Part shown: positions 12,801-24,800 of the stretch, in pieces
How the letters are laid out: the number at the start of each line of letters is the position of its first letter
Position numbering within the stretch: position 1 is the first letter of the stretch
Assembly (NCBI RefSeq): GCF_021347895.1
Contig: NC_067130.1
Location: 28,913,817-28,977,816 of the forward strand
Length of the DNA: 64,000 nt
Direction of reading: 5' to 3'
Source of the DNA: Acanthochromis polyacanthus
Lineage: Eukaryota; Chordata; Actinopteri; Pomacentridae
Program-made: the position numbers and the translations under genes
The notes under the pieces: generated by a model
Told to the model about the DNA's origin: nothing
The model's database searches: none
The model's input: only the letters and a program-made list of their open reading frames with translations

Positions 12801-15800
12801 GCTGGTTCACTGACAGCAATGCACCTTTTCAGCATTCATAAGCTCTTTATAAACATGCAATTAATGGGTTGTAATCCATTCTAAAGTCGTAAGTTGTTTT
12901 TTTTAAACTGCATGTTGATGTAAACCATCTGTCAACAATCATAATTCTCCTTGTAAAGACAACTCTTTCATATATCAGCTTCCAATTATTGGTGTCCATT
13001 GGAGTTAATATTATAAACACTGACCTTTAACTGGGTTTTAAATCATTTCCTATGTGTATGTTGGATCAATTGGCTCATTTACTCTATGAAATAGCTCAAT
13101 TTCCCAAAGCTTGCGTGGTTTCAAATTCCCTTTTTGACCAAAAACCTCAAATATATTAAGATTGCAATGAGAAAAAACAACGAAATGTGACAAATTCTCA
13201 AATGGCCTCACCAATATATCAAAATTTTCTCAATTGTTGTTAATTTGCTAATTATTTCATCTCTACGACTTTGAAGCCGAGCTTATGGAATCTCGTAATG
13301 TGCATCACTTACATTGACAAGAGTAATAAAGCAGCAGCATATTGTTCTCTCTTCTTTCTTTCTGTCATTTGCTAATGCCAACATTTGAAGGGTTTGGAAG
13401 CAGAGTGGTCTAACCCACTTCCTGTAGTTTTTGAGAAAAATGGGTTCAAAGTTTTGTCTTTTCTAGAACGGTCTAACATTAGCAGCACCAGTGTAACGCT
13501 GCATTTCAGTTGTGGGTTTGACCACTTTTTTTACTAAAATCTAAACCATAAAATATTACAGAAATTCTATAAAAATCAGCTCAGATTTTTTGTGGGTTCA
13601 ACCACTCTGCTTCATTTTTTCTACTGGTCTGGCAACAGAACTGGTGACTGTCTAAACTTGCGGTTCTGAATCTTTTTTTTGGCTCATGACCCTTAAAAAC
13701 AAACAAATCCTGAAGGTCAAATCATCCAGCAAAAGTGAGAATTAACTAAACGGAACTTTTTGTTGCAGAAATACTTCTTATGACTTCCAAAGGTTTATTG
13801 TGAATCCAGTGATTTATGCTGGAAATCAAACCAACAAAGTAGTGCGTAGAGTACGTATACACGTGAATCTATAAGTGAGAAGTAAATGTGGTTATTTATG
13901 TGCAAACTAAAATATACAACAACAAAGAGTAGATCAATATCCTCAGACACATTGGTCTAAACAGAGCCGACACCAAAGGCGACTGATTGTTTCCAACTCT
14001 CCCAGACCTCACTGTTCCTCATTACAAAGCTCAAACCTCACTCTGTACGCTACACTCTGGCTTCAGTTTCCATCTAGACTTCCAGGATCCATGTTTATAT
14101 ATTCTGAGACGGTCTTTCAGATGGATGTAACACAGTTAAATTAACTTCTACCTTTAGAAACCCAAACAAATTAAGTCAGAGCCACAGTCTAAATGTAGTA
14201 AACTTGATTAACTCAGCCTCAGTCTAATCACATAGTAGAACTTCTTAATTTAGCAATAAAATACATTCAGAGTTTATTCTCTGAATAGGGTTACATCATA
14301 GGGAGTTTTCACGCACGGAGGCTTTCCAAACACCCACTCCCTGTAACCACACTCCAGCTACGTTACACTTCATTCATTTAGAACAAGCTGCTGCACGAAC
14401 ACACTTTGTTCAGTCCCACAAAAATCTGTTTTAAACTCAGACCACCATGCCAAAATTTCAACCAAACACCAAATACGTCAGATTAAATGAAAACAGAAAG
14501 AAGAGAAAATGATGCCCAAAATAAAAGCAATATAAAATTAAGTAGAAGCATGATGGAACCCGATAGCAAAGCAAACCTCAATAAGTTCTAAGAATTTTAA
14601 GAAACTCAAATTCAAAGAATAGAGTTACATCTAATAATAAGTGTGTTTTGGGATGAACAGCCTTGATTGACAGGTTTTTCTACTCTAATATAATTCTTTA
14701 TTTTTTTACCCTTTTGTAGCCGTGGGACTTCGTATTTAGGTGGAATCTGCAACTCTGGAGAAACATTGTTAGCATGTGCCAGATTTATTGCTGTGGTAAA
14801 CTGTTTTAACATTTAATAACTGACTTTGACGATCCAGAACTAAAATTATATACACTTACAATATCATAATGACTGTAATTACATAGTGACTACCCAGATT
14901 TGTTATTATAGATATATATATATAATGTTATTCTGACTGGTCAGAACAGTTAGAAATATCTTTAAATCAGTTTTCAGTGTTTTAAATAATAGTTGCAGAT
15001 ATATCAAACATCAATATGACTAATTCCAGTTGTTGTGCAAGACGCTGCTCATGCAAAGTTTCCCATCCAATATTGGCCCAACAAAGCATTTGAACAGTGT
15101 TAGAAGAAATAATGGTAATGGCTGTGGTGGATAAGACACTTAGAAAACGGTGTGAAAAAGGCAAAAATGATCTGCAAGAAGTTTGAGAAGAAAGAGAGCT
15201 TCATTAATCAGAGAGTTATGGTTGAACTTTACGAAAAACATTTTCTTCAGACTGCAGTTGCAGTACCACAGAATGTATGAAAAGCAAGTTGCCTCAGCCT
15301 CCGACCTGCCATAGCTTCTGGAATATCTACAGAATATGTTTATTTTGCATCGTCAAAACTCGACTTCAAGATATCTGTAATTACATTCTCAGTAGGCAGA
15401 ATTCCTCTTTGAGGTATCTATGTCATTCTGACCACTTCAGAGTTTATATAAGATATCTAAAACGGACAATGTAGGTATCTTGAAATTGGAGGATTCAAAG
15501 AATACATGACTAGCCTGAATTCAACTGTAGTTAAATGAAGCTGGAATTACAACTAGCTTTAATTCAACCGCAGAAATCTGAAACTCAATTTTGGACATCT
15601 GCAATGAGAAACCCCATGCACATGAACGGTTAAAGTGACATCGTTCACTTCATTGACATTGCTGATATCTGAAATGTTCTTTCTGATGAGGAAACTAAAA
15701 TTAAATCCAGTCTATCTATTAAATTGAAATTAACTGCTCCTGTCACATGCACCAGCACAGATGTGAACAGAAGTCTATTTTAGGCATATTCAGGGTATAC

Positions 15801-18800
15801 TCAAAAAATGTTTAAGGTATGTTAAAGCATATTTAAGATGTATTTAAGACATATTTGCAGTGCATTGTCAATGTGTTAAAGGTGCTGAACATTGTATTTA
15901 AAGCATGCTAAATGTGTTGAAGGTGCATTTAGCTTGTAATAAAGGCATATTTAGGGTGTATTTAAGGAATATCTAAGGTGTGTTCAGGGCATATGTAGGG
16001 CTAATTAAAGGAGTTTTTTGAGGTGTATTTAAAGCATGTGAAAGATGTTTTAAAGGCACCTTTATAGCACATTATATATACACATCCACATCTAATGAAC
16101 TGTGACGAGCTAGTCACTGAACTGTATTCTACAAAATTTAACTTTAACATTTAATGTAGCTACAGCTTTTCCAGGACAACAACATCTCTTAACACCGTTT
16201 TTCTTTGCCACCTTCAAGTGTAACTGTGGCACTAGATTGAATTCTTAATACACAAGGAAAATCACAGAAAAAGGTATTAATTGACAAACAACAAAATAAG
16301 ACAAAATTGTCAATCATATGAGCAAGAAAAATCTGTACTCTTACTAAATATGTACCATTATCTGTCTAAAAGTCAAACTTGCTGACTTTATGTTAAGCTA
16401 ACGATGTTATGCTATATTAGCTTGATATAGTACGAGTTAGCTAGCTTGTATTATACTTTTTGTTAAATTACAGACTATTGATGATTAAAATGACATACAA
16501 AGAAAAGACTTGCATGCAAAAATAACAAAACAAGTTAATAATGTCCGCATTAAAAAACTGTATTTCTTTTATTTTGCAAAAAAAGATTCTTGCAAAAGGT
16601 TAAACTAGTTGACATTACGTTAGGCTAGTAACATTATACTATCAAATTCATGTTAAATTGCTTTTCTCCCTATAGTTCTTCAAGTGTAAAAACATCATGC
16701 CACCCTGTTTATTCCCATGTTGCTTGACAAAAAGCTCTTCCAGATCAACAGCATCATATAACAGAGTTTTCTTGAAGCTCTTCATGTGCACTAACATGAT
16801 ACTAAGCCTGGCCCTTTTTATTAATAAGTTGCTTTTATTCTATCTTAGTAACTTCTGGATGAGGAAGTGTTGGTTTAGCTTCTTACCATCTCTCCTGGCA
16901 TCCCTGGTTGTCCTCGCTCTCCAGGTTCACCAGGTGGGCCCTGAGAAAGAAGATCGCTCAAATACATGCATTCATGGTCGTCATTTTCTTTAATAATTGT
17001 GAATTTGAGCAAATCTCTGACCTCTAAGCCGGGTGTGCCCATCTCTCCAGGTGGTCCTGCAGGGCCTTCTTTAGTCTGCAAGCTCACAGAGAAGAAAGCA
17101 GCCTCAGGTTCACAGGAACTAACAAAACAGGTCAACGCTAACATTTAAAGGTTATCACAGCATACTTACAGGCCAACCAGAGAGAAGCATCTGGTAGAAG
17201 TTGGTTTGCTGCAAAAAGAATGGAAACACAGGGTAAGTTATAGATGCAGGAGTGAGAATAAACTGAAATAAAACAAGAAATGATACCAGTCCTCATTCAT
17301 GAAAACAGAACTTTTATCAAACTCCAAAGTCAGTGCAGGTAAAAATGCATCTTTGCTTCATCGCTGACCCTCTCTCAGAATGAATGTCCATATATAAATG
17401 GCCTCCACAGGTCGTCCACATAAAGTTCAAAGCACACACAGTAACAAATCCCCTCCACAAAACACGAGCAGACTTTTATTTCTATCATCTTCTTTCAATA
17501 ACAGACTTGAAGTCCTCCATCACACTGACATACTGTGTGAGTGAGTATTATACAATGTACAGCTGTGGCCGATGCAGGGAGATTAAACAGATGAGGACGG
17601 AGTTCGGCTTGCACGCACAATAACGGCAGGATCAGAGGTTCTACAGACAGTCTGGGGATCTTATGGGTCGAGGTACGACGGAGGATCATTTGATGTCCTG
17701 ACAATGAATTATCTGAGCACTAAAGGAGAGAAGAAAAATCGTCTCTTAAGCTCTGGATGGCTTTCACTTTGAAAGAACACTAAGAATCCTGTTTGCTTAC
17801 CAGGATTTAGATTAAAATGAAAGGTATCAGTTTCAACTCTACTTTCAGTAATGAGATCAGTCGAAGTCCTTAACGTATCTGGATTGGCCTGCTATAACAA
17901 GGACTTACTAGCCGTTGTACAGCAGCTACAACATTAATGCGGCTGTACAACCTCTTTCAAGTTTGTAATAGGTTTGGAAGGACAACAAGCACCTCTCAAA
18001 GTCAAGTTGCAGTTTTCTCTTCTCAAACAACACCAGTCAAATTCACCCCGTTGGCTACCATAACAAACCTCTGGTGTTCTGTCCCCTACGTGCTCATAGA
18101 ACTGGAGTTATGTCCAGTAGCAAAAAGCAGGAAAGCCGTAAGATCCTACACCACAATGGAAACAGAAAGGGCTGACTTTGGCCTTTCCTGAAATAATCTG
18201 AGTTCTTGCTATGGAAAACTGCCTTTAAAGCCCAAACACCAAAGCCAGAGGAAAAAATTTGCCTACTTCAGAAGATGTCTTCTAACTGCTTCACAACTGA
18301 CTTTAAAAAAAAAAATGTATATCTTGTTAGCAAGATAGCCCCAAATACAGAATAATAGCTGTGTTTTGCCACCTAATTCACGTTTCATCATAATGCTAAC
18401 GATTATCGCGGTATCATGCTAACATTTGCTGATCAGCTCTTAACACAGACAGTATATAAAAGACGAATGTAGCCACCGTGACCTCAACCACTGATTATCG
18501 ACAACCATTATGAAGCCTTGTATTTGGAATTTTTGCCATCGACATCTTAGGTCTTTTGAAAGTAGACGGTATTCATTAGAGAGGATATGATTGAGAACAC
18601 GAGGGCATGAATTATGCCCCTATGGTTGCCAATTCTCAATAACAAGATAGCGCAACAAAAACATACCCTGTGTTATGATCTGATTTACTGTAAATGTGAC
18701 CATGGTTTACTAAAAGAACACAATGCTGTATTGAAGATGTCTTCAAACTACATATTGAGACCATTAGAAGAATGTTCACCGAGATAACAAATGCAGAAAG

Positions 18801-21800
18801 ATTTAAGGTTTTTTATCATTGACTTCCAAGCAATCTGACTTCTTTCTGCAGCCAGAGAAGTCGCCTCCAACTGTCTGTTAGAAATAATTCAGGTGTACGG
18901 TCATTCCAAATTGGCTTCACTTTTACATATCAAAGATAAATCCAACTTTTAAATTCAGTTTACAGCAATTAAGACATAAAACCAGTATGTTAGTCATTAG
19001 TCCGAGGCTTAAGGAAAGCATCCATATCAAACTGGAATGGCCATCTCTAAACAGAGGGGGTTTGCACCTATAATGCAGTGATAAGGTCTCTCCCCAGAAC
19101 GTTTCATCATCATTAACATCTTGGTCACTCCTGACTTGGCAGATTTACATTCTTTGTTGTATAAACTGGCAGCTCCATCACCATGATGGCTGTCGCCGTT
19201 GGTGGACCAAATGCTTTCACAACAATTCACACCTGGAAGCATGTGAGTCCTGGGTTGTTAATGGGTAGCTATATGACCTGTAGTGACTATGTATTCTGTA
19301 ACTCTCCATCAGTCAGTTAGAACTGAAGAAGACTCTTGGATGAAGGTGAAACGTCTTCAACAACCTTTAAGAGGAGTCCAGTTGATTTTTACTGAAGCTC
19401 CTGCAATTATCATGACCTGGATGACTGAGAATCTTCACAGACAGAATGGATAAATGTAATATTTTTATTCACTGGTGACTTTTACACCAGTTAGTACACA
19501 ATTACTACACTTACTACAAACTTGAGGCAAAACGTAACCAACTTTCATTACATTTATTTGAAACAACATGAAGGTATTTTAGTTCAGAATCAAAATGGAG
19601 CCCAGACCAAATTACTAATCAACAGCCAACGGACAAACTGACAAATGCAATCCCAAGACCCATGCTGCTAAAGATGACAAGGAATGGCAGTAATGACAAA
19701 GCTTTGTTGTTGAGGTTGTCTGGAAAGGTAATTTCACAATATATTTTTCTGTTTACTTTCCACAACTACCTATGACTGTAGGGCCATTTTTCAAGCCCAA
19801 AGATGTGCAGGTAGAAGGACTGCACGATGAGCTACATGAACTCATCACAGCCTCTTGTAAATACGCTAAGGAATAAAAGAAGTATATTGTACCTGGAACG
19901 CCGCCCATTCCTCAGCGGTGTTTTTCCACAGGTACAGGGAGGGTAACCCTGGCGGTCCAGGAGGTCCCGAATCCCCCTGTTTCCCAGGACGCCCTTCAGG
20001 GCCTGTCTTCCCCTGAAAAGGAAGTTGTACATCGTGCAAGACGAATCAGTTCACATGGGACTCTAGTACAGCAGCTCTTGTTTGTAATATTACATCATAG
20101 GAGTGATTTGATACAACACTGGGGTTCTGGCATGAACACAAGAATTTATAGAAGAACGCATTAAACTGTCTGAGGTCAAATGGAGCTTTAAAACAAGATA
20201 CCATCTTGGATGTTATTTCAGAGCTGAACAGAACAGGAGTGAACATAAATCCCAAGGAGGTGAGTAGACCGAGTTAACACATCGTCATAGATTACTGCAT
20301 TGCAAACAAGCTGGTGTTACCTTATCACCTTTAAACCCGGGAAGGCCAGGCTCGCCTGGACAGCCCTGTGGAAACAGAAACTCTTCATAAAACTCAGAAG
20401 ACAAGAACGCTGTGAGGATGAAGCATTTTTCAAGGTACAAAATCGTATTTATGAACTTCTTCCAAAACCCATAAATAATGAACTGTCCAAAGTGTAGTTT
20501 CTGCTACTCTATAGAAGCAAAAACAGTGACTTCCAACATGAAAAACTACAGGAACATGCAGAAACCTGCTCTTGTAAAACTCCAGTTCATGGTCTGTTGA
20601 AAGGTTAACCCATTTCAATAAAATGCTGAGATTAACAGTAGGGTGTCTAGATACATGGAGCAGTAAGTGTACATTTAAATCAGTTGGAATTGTGTCTCCT
20701 TTACAAGCTATGTTGTTTTGGTAGTTCTTGTGGAATCAGGAAAAGTTCATATATTTGGCGAATCCTCCAAGAAACTTGCAATAAACTTTAACAGAAGACC
20801 AGTTTTCTGCAGGTTTAGTGATTCCCTGCAGCAATTTTATTTAAAATTTGAATAATGTGACAAATTTTCATTTAAGTGGGAGGTAAGGGGTAGGCTGAAT
20901 ATCAGCCTAGCCGATAATCAGATCCAATATCTGGCATCTGTATTGTTATTTTATGCTGTTTTGGTTCAGATGCAGCTTCTTCTCCCAAAATAAAGACAAA
21001 TAAATAAGACCTAGTCATTAATAGGTTTCATCTCAGTTTGTTATTCCTAGCTTTGATACAAAGATTTGCACTTTTACTCCAAATATAGATAGTTACCAAA
21101 TACTGCTTATTGCTCTCTTTAAATACGAATATTTAACACTGGCATTGGCCCTGGAAAATAAACACATACAAGCATGTCAATCGACCCCTAGTCAGAGGTA
21201 CATTGGGATAACAAGTCAATAATACACAACATGTCCTGAATAGATGATGCAAAGAAAATTGTGGCACATTGTCTGAGTCCATTATTTTCAACAACAGGAC
21301 ATCTGGCAGTGCACTATTACCTTCATACAATGGCCCATCACTAAAAGAAGGCTAGGACATCAATTTTACACAGCTCAGTTGTAGTCTGTGAACTCATGGC
21401 TTGGTCCATTTCAGCAAAGATTATTGATGATAATCTATTATAGATCAGGCAAAATGCAGAATCAAGCCAATACATGGATACTACTGTAATAAGAATACAT
21501 TCCAACTTCAGAATTTATTAAAAAATGTTGGTTAAAGCTACCAAAATATTCGTTTTCATTCTCAATACATATTTTATCAAAGGTGCTGGCGTGTCAGAGA
21601 TACAGAGAAGGTGTCCTTTAATGTTGGTGCCCCCATATTCATCCATTTTAATAGAGCCTCATAAAGAGGCTGGGTGGTGTCTGGTTTACTTTAAGTTCTC
21701 TTTTTATTTAGTTCCTTAGTTTAAGTTCTGCTTTCTTTCGCCGTTTGGATAAATTTAGGTAGCAAAACTACTTATTGTTTCCACTAAAAGATCATGGTTT

Positions 21801-24800
21801 GTTTAAAATGCACCTTTCACAACATTAACCACATGTTAGAAAGCAAACTTGTAGTTGCCTAAAAAAAGAGCGACAATGATGACACAAGCCAAAAACATCT
21901 GGTTACGCACTTATGACATCTGTTTCCGTAACTTCTGATTGATTTTTATTGGGTTGTCAAGCTACTTTAAGTGTTAACAATGAAACTAAGGAGTACCTTT
22001 GGCATCAAATGTGACACACAGGGCTCCTACCAAAGCAGCTGTATGTGACACATTAAGAGTGACACCAGGAAGAAATACTTGTTGCAGCCATTTTGATGTC
22101 CGATTTTATTACACTTATGATTTTAATGCATATTTTAATGCTCAGAAAAGCTTATTTTTTGTGGACATGTCGTAGAAATGCACGTACTTCCCTGAGACAT
22201 ACTCTTTGTGAAAATATAAGGTTTGACACATAACTTCTAGGGACCAATTCTACAACCAGAGAAGCCAGCCAGGCTTTAGATGTACATGAGCAGAGAGAAG
22301 CCAACGGGACATCTTCCCTCCTGTTCCCTACAGCCGGCTCCAATCACGGTAATCGTGCTGAGAGACCCTGTGGATTTTATGGCAGCGTGACTCCAGATGT
22401 ATCCAGATGTGCTGTGTACTTTTGGTTCTGTTTGTCCTGCAGCCCCTGTAATGGCCCACCTCTTAAAGCAGCTAAGCCTTCCGACTGGATGGCTTAAGTT
22501 GACTTTGCTCCTCTTCTGCACCAGCCAGACAATTTGGTAGCCAGAGGTGAAGATTGTCATAATGACTAATGCTATGACAAACTGTTGAAGCTCTTTTACA
22601 ATGTGGCTCTCTGAGTGCTCACATCACGGCATCAAAGACATGTGGATGGACATATGTTTGAGCAGTGTAATCATCCCTGATCAGAGTCAGATGGCGGCTG
22701 ATGGAGAACAGCTCTTGTAAGCCGTAAAGCATAAACAGTCATCACACTTTCTCTATTCACATGGCTTGTCCTGACTTCTTCTTATATCTCATCTAACAAT
22801 GCATGGCTCTGATATTATACGTCCAATTTACTGTTAAATCGGTGGGACACAAGCCTTTTCTTTGGCCATCAATATCCTGAAAAACTGCAATGGTCATAAA
22901 CACAAAAGGTTTGATTCCTTGAGAACTTTACGAGGGCATTTCAAAAAGTGTTTAGCTTCACCACAAAACGTTGCAAGAGAAGGATTGTTGGTTCTTGCAT
23001 TATTTTTCAACACAGTCCCCTTTAACTTCAATGTATTTGGTCTCTATGGAAGAAAGTTACACCTTGAGTCTCCACTCACTCGTCAATAGCATCTATGATC
23101 TTTTCCTCACTTTGAAAATGGCGCAAATGGGATTTCAGTTTAGAAAAACGCATAAAAGTCAGATGGTGCAGGTCAAGTGAGTAAGTTGTATGGAAAAAAA
23201 GTTCAAAGCCACATCTGGCTGCTTGCACGATCGCCATGTTTAGAATGATGATAAGGCCATGCATGCTGGTAATGAGTATCTGGAGGCTCAAATGTGACCT
23301 TTTGTGAAGCTTGCACATCGGTGGAACAAGTGCACTGAAGTTAAAGGAGATTATGCTGAAAAAAAATGCAAGAACAATCCTTCTCCTGTGACAGACTGTG
23401 GTGAGGCTAAGAATTTTTTGAAGGACCCTTGTACATCAGGCAGAGCTATGTAGGTTCTTTTCTTTACTATCATTTAGTAAAATATGCATGGATTACACTT
23501 GGATCCATGCAAAAGTAATAAAACTAAGAAACAAGTTTTTTAGAACATTTACCTCTTGCCCTGGGGGACCCATTCTGCCTGGTGGTCCCCTCTGGAGCCG
23601 GTAGATTTTACCATCCGATCCCTGAACTAGGTCTCCATCTCTGGATACAATAGTCACTATTCCAGTGCGATCCTTGTCTGGCTGTTCAAAGTGTGTGGGG
23701 CTCTTTGTGGTGATGGGTTTTCCCTCCTCTACCTTTGCAGATGTAGCAGAAACAACAACATGAGAGGTGGGTGAAACAGTTCTGGTCTCTTCTCTTGGTT
23801 TGTTGGGGTCTGTGGATGTTCTGGGATCTGAAGGGGCCTTAGGAAGCACAGGAGACCCTAGTGACGGTTTCTTAGAGGAACTTTCGATGTCTAAGTCAAT
23901 GATATCATTGGAAGGTTTTCCAGGGAACAGCGATGAAGTCCTCCCTCCAGAATCTGTCTTCTTCTCTGTTGTAATATTCTCCTCCTGATTTTTAGATGAC
24001 AGCTCAGGCTTCCCCTTGGGTCCATTTCTGGTAGGTTTCCGATGAGGGTCTACTTGGAAGACTGGATCCAACAAGTCGGTGTCCTCGTCCACCAGAAAGA
24101 CGTCCCCACGACCTGCTGAACCTTTGCGATTGGGTCTGGGAGGCAGCGTCCCGTCCCCTCGAGCACTTCCCCGTCGCAGGAATGCATTCTGTTGAGAAAC
24201 AAAGACAAGAATTAAGAATTATTCATGGTCCGTGTCTTAGACATTATTATAGCGGTTTTCTGTTTTGATGTTAGTAGATGTATGGGGTATTGTGTGGCTT
24301 TGCATTGCTGTGGTAGACTGTCTGAGAAGCATTAAAAATCCTGACAAACATCATCTTTGCAACATCTTTGGATTGCAGTTTTGAAATTACTAGCAACCGC
24401 TACGGTTAGACAATCAATAGTAAATAAAGTGGTGCTGCACTAAGAGTATAGACCGTATACCTGAAGATGATCCGACAAAATGAAAAATGTCATCTGCAAA
24501 TTCTATAACAGTATTTTAATACTGAAAAGATGAAAGGAATAAAAGCCATGTGTACATTAAATCAAATTGTATTGTGAATGAAGTTATGTAATCCAGAAAT
24601 ACTGAAGTTGTCTTGACACGATTCCTACTTAAAAGACCTAAATTTGCCTCAAACCACAGACCCTTATCCATGGGAAAAAAACAAAAACAAAACACTGCTG
24701 CAGTCTCTCTTCCCATCATCTCTTCCCTGACATCTGGTTTCATTTCATCTGCCTTCAAGTCAATTAGTTCCTCATCTTTTCAAGACAGTTACCATTAACC

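Noticed and set aside
12532..12819. 95-codon minus-strand open frame tested as a missed collagen exon
   Set aside because: It has no Gly-X-Y periodicity and no matching splice sites.
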